Shown here piece after piece: positions 56,187 through 64,000 of a stretch of 64,000 nucleotides of DNA (positions within the stretch are counted from its first letter, which is position 1; each line of letters starts with the position of its first letter). This stretch comes from Parabacteroides bouchesdurhonensis (GTDB taxonomy: Bacteria > Bacteroidota > Bacteroidia > Bacteroidales > Tannerellaceae): NCBI RefSeq assembly GCF_900186615.1, contig NZ_LT896588.1:2954762-3018761 (forward strand), given 5' to 3'. Under the pieces are notes generated by a model. It saw only the letters and a list, made by a program, of their open reading frames with translations, searched no databases and was not told the DNA's origin. The position numbers and the translations under genes were made by a program.

Positions 56187-58586
56187 ATGAAGAAACAAAT
56201 ACTATTCATGCTGCTGGTTAGCGGCATGTGCCACTTTCAGGGGGCACGATCACAAGAATCATATTCTTCTGATGTAACGCCGAACTATACGCTGGCACAA
56301 CGTTTTACGGAAGACAAACTAAAGAGTATGCTTTTCTCTACAACCGTAGACCCGCATTGGTTTCAGAAAGGCAACCGGTTCTGGTATGAATATAAGACGA
56401 CAGACGGCACCAATTGGTATGTTGTAGACCCGGCGGCAAAGTCGAAACGCCCGTTGTTCGACTTGGATAAGCTGGCCGCCGAAGTTACCGAGACGATGAA
56501 AACACCCTTTACTGCCCGGCATATCCCGATACAGAAGCTGGAAGTGCAGGCCGATGGCAGCACCTTTACGTTTCAGGTGAAGACGCCTAAAGACTCCGCC
56601 TGGTTCTCCTACAACTATGATACACGCAAGCTGACGGAACTGAAAGATAAGAAAGAAGACAAGTACCCGGAATGGGCCTCTATTTCGCCGGATGGCAAAA
56701 CCGTTGTATACGCAAAAGACATGAACCTCTACCGCATGTCGCGCGAAGATTACGAGAAAGCGAAAAAAGACGAGAACGACAAGTCTATTGTAGAGATTCC
56801 GCTCACTACCGGTTACGTAAAGAGCTTCGGCTTCGGTGAACCCCGCAGCCTGCTGAATACCGATACGCTCTGCAATGGGAAACGCCGTTATCCGGATGAT
56901 TTGGTATGGTCGCCCGACTCCCGTCGTTTTGCCATTACGCTGGCCGACAACCGTGCCGTTAAGGAGCTATGGGTTATTAACTCCATGGCCGAGCCGCGTC
57001 CTACGTTGGAGACCTATAAATACCAGATGCCGGGCGAGAAAGAATCTCCTGTAGAGTATCTCCTCCTGTTCGACCTGAGTGACAATTCTTATAAAGAGAT
57101 AAAGACCTCCGCCTTCAAAGACCAAACCCTGCAAATAGCCCGCAAGCCCCGGTTGGAGAAACAGCGTGACATGAAGGAGCAGTCCCGTTGTTGGTTAGGT
57201 GACAGCAACCGCTTCTTCGTGACCCGTTCCAGCCGCGATTTGCACCGGATAGACATCTGCTCCTATACGATAGGCGATGAGGCCGTCCGTCCTGTTATAG
57301 AGGAACGGATGAACACCTATATGGAGGTCCGTCCGCTGGCGGCTATTAATAACGGAAAGGAGCTGGTGCATTGGAGCGAACGCGACGGATGGGCGCACCT
57401 TTATCTGTATGACGACCAGGGGAACTTGAAGAAGCGCCTTACTTCCGGCCCCTGGCATGTGGATGAAATACTGAAAGTGGATGAGGCAAAACGTGTTGTC
57501 TACTTTCTTGCCAACGGCAGGGAGAAGGACGAGAATCCTTACTACGAACACCTTTACCGGGTAAACCTGGACGGCAGCGGACTGCAACTGGTATCGGCCG
57601 GCGATTACTTCCACGCAACCCGTATGGATGACGACTGCGCTTTCTTTGTAGACAACTATTCACGCGTTAATACCGTTCCGGCGTCGGACTTGTACGATAA
57701 TACAGGGCGCAAAGTGATGTCTTTGGAGAAGAGCGACTTCTCACAGATGTTTGCCGCCGGCTATCAGTTCCCCGAACCTTTCAAGGTGAAGGCCGCCGAT
57801 GGCATTACCGATTTGTACGGCGTGATGTACAAGCCTTTCGACTTCGACAGCACGAAAGTATATCCTGTTATCGACTACGTCTATCCTGGTCCGCAGGTAG
57901 AAGCTACCGTGTATCCGTTCAAGTCGATGACGCCGCGTACCGACCGCCTGGCCCAGGCCGGCTTTATCGTTATCTCGGTAGGCAACCGTGGCGGACACCC
58001 CAGCCGTTCCAAATGGTATCATAACTTCGGGTACGGCAATTTGCGCGACTACGGCCTGGCCGACCAGAAGGCTGCCATCATACAGCTGGCAGACCGCTAT
58101 AAGTTTATCGACATCCACCGCGTAGGTATTCATGGGCATTCGGGCGGCGGATTCATGTCTACGGCAGCTATCCTGCAATATCCGGACTTCTTCAAAGTGG
58201 CTGTTTCGTGTGCCGGAAACCATGATAATAAGATCTATAACCGTTGGTGGAGTGAAACGCACCACGGCGTAAAGGAGGTGGTAACGGATAAGGGAGACAC
58301 TACCTTTGTGTATAGCATAAAGAGCAATCCCGAAATAGCAAAGCAGTTAAAAGGCCACCTGATGCTTATCCACGGCGATATAGATAATAATGTACATCCG
58401 GGCAATACGCTCCGTGTGGTAGATGCTTTGATCCGCGCCAATAAACGCTTTGACATGCTTATCCTTCCGCAGCAACGTCATGGCTTTGGCGATATGAACG
58501 AGTATTTCTACTGGCGGATGGTTGATTATTTCTCCCGCCATTTGCTGGGTACGTCGGATACTTCGGTAGATATTCCGGAGAGATAA
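56187..58586 (+). CDS. S9 family (dipeptidyl peptidase IV-like) serine peptidase
   Basis: The 799-residue exported peptidase has a signal peptide (QILFMLLVSGMCHFQGARS), an N-terminal beta-propeller (DPPIV_N; repeated WSPDSRRFAIT-type blades) and a C-terminal alpha/beta hydrolase. The catalytic Ser is in GIHGHSGGGFMS, Asp in MLIHGDIDNNVHP and His in QQRHGFGD. It releases dipeptides or short peptides in the periplasm. Codon use is noticeably more GC-rich than in the EPS region. It has its own consensus promoter. Confidence 0.94.
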   Translation: MKKQILFMLLVSGMCHFQGARSQESYSSDVTPNYTLAQRFTEDKLKSMLFSTTVDPHWFQKGNRFWYEYKTTDGTNWYVVDPAAKSKRPLFDLDKLAAEVTETMKTPFTARHIPIQKLEVQADGSTFTFQVKTPKDSAWFSYNYDTRKLTELKDKKEDKYPEWASISPDGKTVVYAKDMNLYRMSREDYEKAKKDENDKSIVEIPLTTGYVKSFGFGEPRSLLNTDTLCNGKRRYPDDLVWSPDSRRFAITLADNRAVKELWVINSMAEPRPTLETYKYQMPGEKESPVEYLLLFDLSDNSYKEIKTSAFKDQTLQIARKPRLEKQRDMKEQSRCWLGDSNRFFVTRSSRDLHRIDICSYTIGDEAVRPVIEERMNTYMEVRPLAAINNGKELVHWSERDGWAHLYLYDDQGNLKKRLTSGPWHVDEILKVDEAKRVVYFLANGREKDENPYYEHLYRVNLDGSGLQLVSAGDYFHATRMDDDCAFFVDNYSRVNTVPASDLYDNTGRKVMSLEKSDFSQMFAAGYQFPEPFKVKAADGITDLYGVMYKPFDFDSTKVYPVIDYVYPGPQVEATVYPFKSMTPRTDRLAQAGFIVISVGNRGGHPSRSKWYHNFGYGNLRDYGLADQKAAIIQLADRYKFIDIHRVGIHGHSGGGFMSTAAILQYPDFFKVAVSCAGNHDNKIYNRWWSETHHGVKEVVTDKGDTTFVYSIKSNPEIAKQLKGHLMLIHGDIDNNVHPGNTLRVVDALIRANKRFDMLILPQQRHGFGDMNEYFYWRMVDYFSRHLLGTSDTSVDIPER

Positions 58587-58610
58587 CGGAGGGGTTTTAA
58601 TTCCAGACTC

Positions 58611-58683
58611 TCTGGAGTTATGCTTGCAGGGTGTCTGGAGTTATAAGTGCAGAGTGTCTGGAGTTATAACTCCAGACACTCTG
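58611..58683. repeat. Repeat family C: TCTGGAGTTAT units ending in a perfect 34-bp palindrome
   Basis: TCTGGAGTTAT occurs at 58611, 58634 and 58657, exactly 23 bp apart. A fourth, inverted copy (58666-58676) makes 58650-58683 a perfect 34-bp palindrome, two 17-bp arms with no loop. It begins 25 bp after the peptidase stop and ends just before a regular terminator. Confidence 0.92.
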
Positions 58684-58703
58684 TAATTATCAGCAGAATA
58701 AAG

Positions 58704-58750
58704 AATCGCCTTACCGCACGAACCTGTTTCGTGTAGTAAGGCGATTTTCT
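58704..58750. terminator. Bidirectional terminator between the S9 peptidase and TldE-like genes
   Basis: AATCGCCTTAC (58704-58714) pairs with GTAAGGCGATT (58736-58746). An inner CACGAA/TTCGTG stem closes the loop. T-rich runs follow on both strands. It serves two convergent genes. Confidence 0.92.
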
Positions 58751-58772
58751 TTCGTCTATACGTAGCTGTTGT

Positions 58773-60092
58773 TTACAGTCCGCTAAAGTCTACATCATTG
58801 AACAGTAGTGACGGGATGCGCCATCTGGAAGACATGATCGGGTCGTTACCGGTTTCCGCCAGGTTGTTCCATAAGGTAAGCATGTTGCCTGTTACGTTCA
58901 TTTCTGAGATAGGCTGTGCCAGCTTGCCCTTTTCAATCAGGAAGCCTTCTACGCCATATGAAAAGTCGCCGGTAGTGCTGTTGCAATTACCGCCGTTGAA
59001 TCCGGTAATCAGAATGCCTTTGTCTACCGAGGCTATCAGGCCGTTTACATCGTTGCTCCCCATTTCCATCGTGAAAAGGGAAGGAGAGGAGATGGTAGGC
59101 TCAACGCCCATCTTGTTGGCCGAATAAGTATCGATGTAATACGTCTTCAATACGCCGTTTTCAAACACAGGCATACGTTTGGTGGCAATACCTTCGTTGT
59201 CGAAATACCGCGCGCCGGCCGATTTGATAAGGTGCGGTTCGTCTATCAGGGTCATCCTGTCGCCCAATACCTTTTGATTCAGCTTGTCCAGCAAGAATGA
59301 GTTCTTTTGCTGGATGGAAGACCCATATAACGCGTCGATAACCGGCGAGAGCAGGTCGGACGAATTCATGTTGTCTACTACCATCCGGTATTTGCCGGAA
59401 GCCACTTTCTTCTGTCCTAACTTGCGTAGTACGCGTTCCAACGCCTTCGTGCCCAGTCCGTCTTTTACCAGGGTGTCGTAATACAGGGAAGAGTCGTACC
59501 AGAAAGATTCCGGGCGGGCATCGCCTTCGCCTTTGATGCTTATGCCGGCTACCAGGTCGAACGACGACTTGGATGTTTCCCCTTCAAAGCCGTTGCTGGC
59601 TATCATGTATTTGTAGATTTCTTCATCACTGTAAGTGGAGTTGGCCGAGATGATACGGTCGTCTTTACCCATCATTTCGTTGCATACGTTCATGGCCAGC
59701 GCCACCTTGTCGTCCGGCTGTATGGACGCGAACTTCGGGTCCATTAACTGCAGGTCCGCCCCTGTACCTTTGTAGTAACGTGAAGGGTCGGGCAGGGCAC
59801 GGGCTTTGTCTTCCGCCAGATAGCGGGTAGAGTCTATGCCGTTGCGGATGAATGCTTCCAGTTCCTTTTTATCCAGGCGGTTGGTAGAGTATGACCCGTA
59901 GCGGCCGTCTACGAACAGATGGATGACCAGGCTGTTTTCGGAAGCTTGCTTCAAACGGTCTATCTTCATATCCCGTACTTCGATGGTACTGTTTGAACCG
60001 TTGTAAAGACTTACTCGTGAGGCCTGGCAACCATTTTTCAGCGCAAATTCCATGGCCCATTGTGCCAGCTTTTTATTATCTTTTGTTATCAT
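58773..60092 (-). CDS. TldE/PmbA-like metallopeptidase partner
   Basis: The 439-residue protein belongs to the TldD/PmbA family and has TldE-type features: no HExxxH zinc motif in the middle and a C-terminal glycine-rich region (TGFNGGNCNSTTGDFSYGVEGF). In known systems TldE pairs with TldD and has no metal of its own. It lies 35 bp downstream of the TldD-like gene, so a heterodimer with that protein is likely. It has no signal peptide, unlike its partner, which is odd if the two meet in one compartment. Confidence 0.88.
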   Translation of the reverse strand: MITKDNKKLAQWAMEFALKNGCQASRVSLYNGSNSTIEVRDMKIDRLKQASENSLVIHLFVDGRYGSYSTNRLDKKELEAFIRNGIDSTRYLAEDKARALPDPSRYYKGTGADLQLMDPKFASIQPDDKVALAMNVCNEMMGKDDRIISANSTYSDEEIYKYMIASNGFEGETSKSSFDLVAGISIKGEGDARPESFWYDSSLYYDTLVKDGLGTKALERVLRKLGQKKVASGKYRMVVDNMNSSDLLSPVIDALYGSSIQQKNSFLLDKLNQKVLGDRMTLIDEPHLIKSAGARYFDNEGIATKRMPVFENGVLKTYYIDTYSANKMGVEPTISSPSLFTMEMGSNDVNGLIASVDKGILITGFNGGNCNSTTGDFSYGVEGFLIEKGKLAQPISEMNVTGNMLTLWNNLAETGNDPIMSSRWRIPSLLFNDVDFSGL

Positions 60093-60127
60093 AATCTTTT
60101 CAAATTAACTGTGATTCGCATCTCTTT

Positions 60128-61660
60128 TTAGTTCTCGCCTCCTACGGTAAGTTTGCTTACCAGCGCGGATGGCATGCCGCAGGTTACCGGGCATGATTGT
60201 CCGTCTTTTCCACAAGTCCAGGTACCGTTGTCCATCTTGTAATTGTTGCCCACCATCGTTATATCGGCCAGGGCTTTCGGTCCGTTACCGATAATGTTAA
60301 TGTCTTTGATAGGCTGTGTCAGCTTGCCGTTTTCAATCAGGTATCCGTCTTTTACGAAGAACGTAAAGTCGCCGGCGCCAATCTGAACCTGGCCGTTTGT
60401 GAAGCTCGAAGCATAGATGCCTTTCTTTACGGTAGAAATCATCTCTTCCTCCGTTACATTGCCTGCTTCCATATAGGTAGCGCGCATACGCGGTATAGGC
60501 ATCTGGCGGAACGATTCCCGTCGTCCGTTTCCTGTAGACGGTATGCCGTAATACTTGGCGCTGATGCGGTCGTGCAGGTAACTTGTCAGAACGCCTTCTT
60601 TTACAATATAAGTTTTCTGTCCCGGTATGCCTTCGTCATCTATATTGACCGAACCGCGGTTGAACGGAATCGTTCCGTCATCTACAACGTTGATGTGTTC
60701 GTTGCAAACTTTCTTGTTCAGCTGGTCGGAGAAGATGGAGGTGTTCTTCCGGTTGAAGTCTGCCTCAAAAGCATGTCCTATCGCTTCATGCAGCAGGATG
60801 CCCGAACCGCCTGCACCCATCACCACCGGCATTTCGCCGCCTTTAGGCTTGATGGCCTGGAAGAGGATAGCTGTTTTGTCTACCGCTTCCCGGGCTATTG
60901 TGTCTATGACTTCGTCGGTCAGGAATTCCGCTCCCATACGGAATGCGCGTGAAGCATAAGAGTTCTCTATTTTCCCGTTGTCTTCCATGATACATACGGC
61001 AGCCAGTGTTACCATAGGCCGGTAATCATAGTACATCTGTCCTTCGGAGTTGCAGAACAGGATGTGTGAAGTAGTGTCTCCCAATGAAGCCATTACTTTA
61101 TGTACCCGTTTGTCGAGGGCGAATATCTTATCGTTCAGCTTTTGAAGATAAGGCTTTTTCTCGCTTACGGCTATCTCGTCCCACGGTGTCTGAATCGTAT
61201 AATAATTCTGTGCGATAGTTTCTTCCGTCAGGTTTACCGGGCTTTTTGCCGCCGAGCCTGTTGCGATGCGTGCTGCCGTACGGGCGGCTTTCAGCATTTC
61301 GTCCATGGTAACGTTTTCCACATAAGCATATCCGGTTTGGTCTCCTGCCAAAACACGTACTCCCATACCGAAATCAATATTGGAAGCGGCACGGTTTACT
61401 TCCCCGTCCTGCAAGCCTATATTATTCCGGAAAGAATGTTCAAAGAAAAGATCGGCATAATCTCCTCCCTTTTCCAATGCTGCGGTCAGCACTTTTTTCA
61501 AATCACCTTCGCTTACACCGAAATGGTTCAGTGCGAATGAGATACCGGCGGCTTTGTCTGCCGCGCTACCGGTACAACTGCTTAAAAAAGAGGGTGCAGC
61601 CAGTGAACCTAGCATAACCATACCTCCTGTCTTGATAAAATCACGTCTGTTGTATTTCAT
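60128..61660 (-). CDS. TldD-like zinc metallopeptidase with twin-arginine signal
   Basis: The 510-residue TldD-family protein has the HExxxH zinc motif in LLHEAIGHAFEADF (about 290-296) and the TldD-like C-terminus with CGKDGQSCPVTCGMP. It starts with a Tat-type signal (YNRRDFIKTGG) followed by SFLSSC, a possible lipobox, so it may be exported folded and lipid-anchored. TldD usually forms a gated heterodimer with TldE and cuts unfolded or modified peptides in the cytoplasm. It sits 7 bp after the sulfatase maturase gene on the same strand. Confidence 0.92.
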   Translation of the reverse strand: MKYNRRDFIKTGGMVMLGSLAAPSFLSSCTGSAADKAAGISFALNHFGVSEGDLKKVLTAALEKGGDYADLFFEHSFRNNIGLQDGEVNRAASNIDFGMGVRVLAGDQTGYAYVENVTMDEMLKAARTAARIATGSAAKSPVNLTEETIAQNYYTIQTPWDEIAVSEKKPYLQKLNDKIFALDKRVHKVMASLGDTTSHILFCNSEGQMYYDYRPMVTLAAVCIMEDNGKIENSYASRAFRMGAEFLTDEVIDTIAREAVDKTAILFQAIKPKGGEMPVVMGAGGSGILLHEAIGHAFEADFNRKNTSIFSDQLNKKVCNEHINVVDDGTIPFNRGSVNIDDEGIPGQKTYIVKEGVLTSYLHDRISAKYYGIPSTGNGRRESFRQMPIPRMRATYMEAGNVTEEEMISTVKKGIYASSFTNGQVQIGAGDFTFFVKDGYLIENGKLTQPIKDINIIGNGPKALADITMVGNNYKMDNGTWTCGKDGQSCPVTCGMPSALVSKLTVGGEN

Positions 61661-61667
61661 ATTGTTT

Positions 61668-62909
61668 TTATAAGTTATTCTTATTCTCTTTGGCCCATTG
61701 CATCACATTTGCCGGAGGACGCTGTGCCAAAAGTTCTTTCTTCATGAAGTCCATATAGGGTGCAACGTGGCGGAAGAACTTTTTATATCCTTTGCACAGG
61801 TAATTTAATCCGGCTTCTCCGTTGGCGGTGTGCATAAAACGGTTCTTGGGGCATTCTCCGTTGCAGGCAAACAGGTATTCGCATTCTTTGCATTGCGCAG
61901 GCAGCTTATCGTGCTTGTCTGTTCCGAACTTTAATTGGCGTTGGCTGTACATCATTTCGGTAAGCGTCTGTGTCCGGATGTTACCCAGTTTGTATTCCGG
62001 AAATACGAAGTGGTCGCACGCGTAAACGTCTCCGTTGAACTCCATCACGCCGGCATGTCCGCAATTTCTGGCAAGGGTGCATACGCCCGGTTGTTCCCCC
62101 ACCCAGTTGGCAAGCGTGGAGTCGAACAGTTGGATGTAATAGTTGCCTACGTCTTCCTTCAACCATTCGTCGAAGATGGCACATAAAAAGTCTCCCCATT
62201 TCTCCGGGTCTACCGAGAAAGAGGCTAACTCGATGTTCGCATCTTCCTGTTCCGGCGATGTTAGTTTAGTTCCGTTATTATGTTGCAGCAAACGTTCTAC
62301 GATAGGGGCGAACTGGATATAATGACAGTCCATTTCCTTAAAGAAGTTGTAGAAGTCCAGCGGATAGTCTACATTATAATCGTTTACTACGGCCATGGCA
62401 TTGTATTCTATTTCATGTTTTTTCAGTAGTTCAATACCTTTCATCACTTTGTAGAAAGAAGGAAGTCCTTGCCGGTTACGGCGGTATTCGTCGTGAAACT
62501 CTTGCGGGCCGTCTATTGAAACCCCTACAAGGAAATTGTTTTCTTTGAAGAAGCGGCACCAGTCGTCATTCAACAGCGTACCGTTTGTCTGGATGCTGTT
62601 GTCTATCTGACGTCCGCGGGCGTATTTACGTTGTAACTCCAATGCTTTTTTATAGAAACTGATAGGACGCATCAAGGTTTCTCCGCCATGCCAGGTGAAA
62701 AGAACTTGTTGCATGGTTTGGCATTCGAGATATTCCTGAATAAATTTTTCAAGCAATTCATCGGTCATGATGTGGTTCTTGACCTCCGGATATAATTTCC
62801 CTTTTTCCAGATAATAACAGTATTCGCATGCCAGATTGCAGACAGAGCCGACAGGCTTTAACATCACATATACAGGTTTAGCGAATGGCGATATATAGGG
62901 ATTATTCAT
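61668..62909 (-). CDS. chuR: Anaerobic sulfatase-maturating enzyme (radical SAM/SPASM)
   Basis: A protein of 413 residues from the ATG at 62909. It has the radical SAM triad in VCNLACEYCYYLEKGKLY, TWHGGETLMRP, VSIDGPQEFHDEYR, and SPASM cluster cysteines (GVCTLARNCGHAGVMEF, QCKECEYLFACNGECPKN). The whole chain closely follows the Bacteroides anSME pattern, including FAKPVYVMLKPVGSVC. It oxidises an active-site Cys or Ser of sulfatases to formylglycine, needed to remove host glycan sulfates. No sulfatase gene lies in the window. Residues upstream of this Met lie in the promoter region, so the longer frame is rejected. Confidence 0.93.
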   Translation of the reverse strand: MNNPYISPFAKPVYVMLKPVGSVCNLACEYCYYLEKGKLYPEVKNHIMTDELLEKFIQEYLECQTMQQVLFTWHGGETLMRPISFYKKALELQRKYARGRQIDNSIQTNGTLLNDDWCRFFKENNFLVGVSIDGPQEFHDEYRRNRQGLPSFYKVMKGIELLKKHEIEYNAMAVVNDYNVDYPLDFYNFFKEMDCHYIQFAPIVERLLQHNNGTKLTSPEQEDANIELASFSVDPEKWGDFLCAIFDEWLKEDVGNYYIQLFDSTLANWVGEQPGVCTLARNCGHAGVMEFNGDVYACDHFVFPEYKLGNIRTQTLTEMMYSQRQLKFGTDKHDKLPAQCKECEYLFACNGECPKNRFMHTANGEAGLNYLCKGYKKFFRHVAPYMDFMKKELLAQRPPANVMQWAKENKNNL

Positions 62910-62941
62910 GGATACTATATTAATAATGTATGTATTGGACG

Positions 62942-62976
62942 CAAAGTTATGAAAAATATTGTCAGCATGAAACAAA
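62942..62976 (-). promoter_or_regulatory. Promoter for the anSME-TldD-TldE operon
   Basis: Minus strand: TTTG (62976-62973), 23 bp, then TAACTTTG (62949-62942). The second box is perfect, the spacing slightly long. The -33 box lies in the family B repeat. Confidence 0.55.
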
Positions 62977-62995
62977 AGTTTTGCCGGGAGTGAAC
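62956..62995. repeat. Repeat family B, degenerate two-unit copy
   Basis: Two 18-bp units at 62956-62973 (the right half reads TCAGCATGAAAC) and 62978-62995 (GTTTTGCCGGGAGTGAAC) are again 22 bp apart with an AAAA spacer. 62962-62981 is identical over 20 bases to 34708-34727. The element spans the -33 regions of two divergent promoters. Confidence 0.75.
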
Positions 62996-63012
62996 AAAAT
63001 TCCATACATTTG
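62980..63012 (+). promoter_or_regulatory. Consensus promoter ahead of the recombinase remnant
   Basis: TTTG at 62980-62983, 21 bp, then TACATTTG at 63005-63012. Both boxes are perfect, 28 bp before the ATG at 63040. The promoter is intact although the gene behind it is broken. Confidence 0.65.
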
Positions 63013-63039
63013 TTTTTAGCAGTATTAAAAACAAGAGAA

Positions 63040-63686
63040 ATGGAAAACGATTTGTTGGTTTATTCGTCCGGTCTGATCGCTTTGAGGCGTTCGTCGGGCA
63101 AGGAGAGTACGGCAGACCTGTACCGTGGCCTGTAACCGCCTGAGGGCTTTTACGGGTGGCGGGGGTCTGCCTTTTTCATGTGTTACCCCCGTGTTTATCG
63201 AGCGTTTCGCTTCGAGCCTCCGCCATGAAGGCCTGGCTGTTAACAGCGTGAACAGTTACCTCAGTTGCTTCCGCGCCATCTATAATGCGGCGGTGCGTGA
63301 GGAGTTGTTTGTCCCGGAGAGGAATCCTTTCCGCTTCCTGCGCCTCCGGCGTGAGCTTACCGCCAAGCGCGCGCTTCCGCTATCGTCGTTGCAGGAGGCT
63401 TGCCGTCTGGAAATCGGCGGGTCGGAATTGTCCCGTTCGCTGGACTTCTACCTGTTCAGCTTCCTTTCCTGCGGCATGCCTTTTGTGGATATGGCGCACC
63501 TGACGCGTGAGAATATCGTGGGCAACGGAGGCTTTCAGGCAGCATGTGCCTGTTTCGGTCATCAGCCAGGCTTTGGGCCATACGTCGGAGAAGACCACGC
63601 GTATCTACCTGGACCAGTCGGTGCTGAATAAAGCGAATAACAGGATAACGAGATCGATAGCCGAATTGGTGGGGAAGACGGGATAA
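63040..63686 (+). pseudogene. Decayed tyrosine recombinase (integrase)
   Basis: Reading the three frames in order gives pieces of a Bacteroidota tyrosine recombinase. MENDLLVYSSG begins at 63040 and stops at 63135 after a one-base shift. The next frame supplies the SAM-like core-binding domain (FIERFASSLRHEGLAVNSVN, SCFRAIYNAAVREELF) and CGMPFVDMAHLTREN. After a second shift near 63535, ISQALGHTSEKTTRIYLDQ with the catalytic His and Tyr region ends at the TAA at 63684. Much of the catalytic domain with its Arg and Lys residues is missing between the last two pieces. GC and codon use are higher than in neighbouring genes. Such recombinases commonly stand before fimbrial loci in Bacteroidales. 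Confidence 0.85.
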
Positions 63687-63690
63687 CATA

Positions 63691-63709
63691 CCTTATTTTG
63701 TAAATAAGG
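63691..63709. repeat. Short hairpin before the DUF3575 gene
   Basis: CCTTATTT and AAATAAGG form an 8-bp perfect stem with a TGT loop just after the recombinase remnant. It could be a weak terminator or part of a leader. Confidence 0.4.
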
Positions 63710-63742
63710 GAAAAATGTGTTGTTCCTGTAAAAAAGGGGTAA

Positions 63743-64000
63743 ATGAACAAATTCGGTCTATTGTTGATAATCATGCTTTGCCTGACTTTAACGCCACTCA
63801 GAAGTCAGCACGTTTCCTTAAAGAGCAACCTTCTTTATTGGGCCACCACTACGCCCAATATGGGCTTCGAGTTCCGGTTGTCGGACCATGTGAGCCTGGA
63901 TGCCTGGGGCGCTTACAACGCGTGGGTGTTCAACAACGGGATGTCGCTGAAACACTACCTCGCCCAGCCCGAAGTCCGTTACTGGCCCTGCCAGACGTTC
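63743..64000 (+). CDS. DUF3575-family protein, N-terminal part only
   Basis: The gene runs off the right edge after 86 codons. It has a signal peptide (FGLLLIIMLCLTLTPLRSQ) and the DUF3575 pattern: SLKSNLLYWATTTPNMGFEF, a LDAWGAYNAW strand and QPEVRYWPCQTF. These small beta-barrel-like proteins often stand in fimbrial (FimA/Mfa-type) operons of Bacteroidales next to a tyrosine recombinase, which matches the decayed recombinase just upstream. The rest lies outside the window. Confidence 0.82.
   Translation, partial: MNKFGLLLIIMLCLTLTPLRSQHVSLKSNLLYWATTTPNMGFEFRLSDHVSLDAWGAYNAWVFNNGMSLKHYLAQPEVRYWPCQTF

Noticed and set aside
60197..60952. Long plus-strand frame (251 codons) opposite the TldD-like gene
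   Set aside because: It lies entirely antisense to a well-conserved gene in GC-richer DNA where such open shadows are common, and it shows no recognisable domain.
61668..63005. Radical SAM protein as a RiPP maturase with TldD/TldE as the processing protease
   Set aside because: The whole chain follows the anaerobic sulfatase maturase pattern, and no precursor-peptide gene is visible nearby. Longer N-terminus to 63005 also rejected because it overlaps the promoter.

Overview
The window reads as chromosome of a Bacteroidales bacterium, most likely Parabacteroides or a close relative (family Tannerellaceae). The grounds are gene families largely confined to Bacteroidota (PCMD-domain protein, DUF6913, DUF3575, OMP_b-brl TonB receptor with STN domain, FecR with DUF4974), the Bacteroidota promoter signature TTTG-N19-21-TAnnTTTG ahead of many genes, few Shine-Dalgarno sequences, and modest GC. 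Genus is inference. No tRNA, rRNA, intact mobile element or CRISPR array was found.

Layout. 1-9.1 kb is housekeeping: the start of an acyl-CoA synthetase, mfd, a small PepSY-like secreted protein, a polyprenol-phosphate mannosyltransferase followed by dihydroorotase, queE/queD of queuosine synthesis, and an orphan receiver-histidine kinase. 9.2-27.9 kb is a very AT-rich exopolysaccharide (EPS) locus. A ten-gene minus-strand operon (27874 to 15861) starts with a lone receiver protein and the initiating sugar-phosphate transferase, followed by outer-membrane (TolC-like), chain-length (Wzz/Wzc-like), polymerase (Wzy-like), glycosyltransferase and acyltransferase genes. A methyltransferase follows it. 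A plus-strand trio (GT2, asparagine-synthetase-like protein, Wzx flippase) converges on it, and one more GT2 lies at the left edge. 28-34.4 kb holds a GH51 arabinofuranosidase lipoprotein, a GH20 hexosaminidase lipoprotein and glyA.

34.9-42.5 kb is a complete sulfate-activation and sulfonation unit: cysQ, an SLC13-type anion permease, cysC, cysD, cysN, a PAPS-dependent sulfotransferase and a secreted PCMD-domain protein. The genes work as one pathway: anion uptake, APS and PAPS synthesis, sulfonate transfer, then disposal of the by-product PAP by CysQ. 42.6-46.1 kb is ligA, DUF6913, dapA. 46.2-50.5 kb is an ECF sigma, FecR, TonB-transducer signalling set. 50.6-56.1 kb holds a second acyl-CoA synthetase, a YhcH-type protein, a copper P-type ATPase with a small HMA chaperone, and a hemolysin III/PAQR protein. 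56.2-62.9 kb has an S9/DPP-IV peptidase convergent with an operon of anaerobic sulfatase maturase, TldD-like and TldE/PmbA-like proteins. The right end holds a decayed tyrosine recombinase and the start of a DUF3575 gene, probably the edge of a fimbrial locus.

The least explained structure is a set of short intergenic repeats with a shared design but different sequences. Units recur every 22-23 bp in both orientations and form strong hairpins. Two families occur twice, with exact 20- and 22-bp matches at sites 28 and 50 kb apart. The most attractive functional system is the sulfonation operon, whose acceptor cannot be read from sequence.
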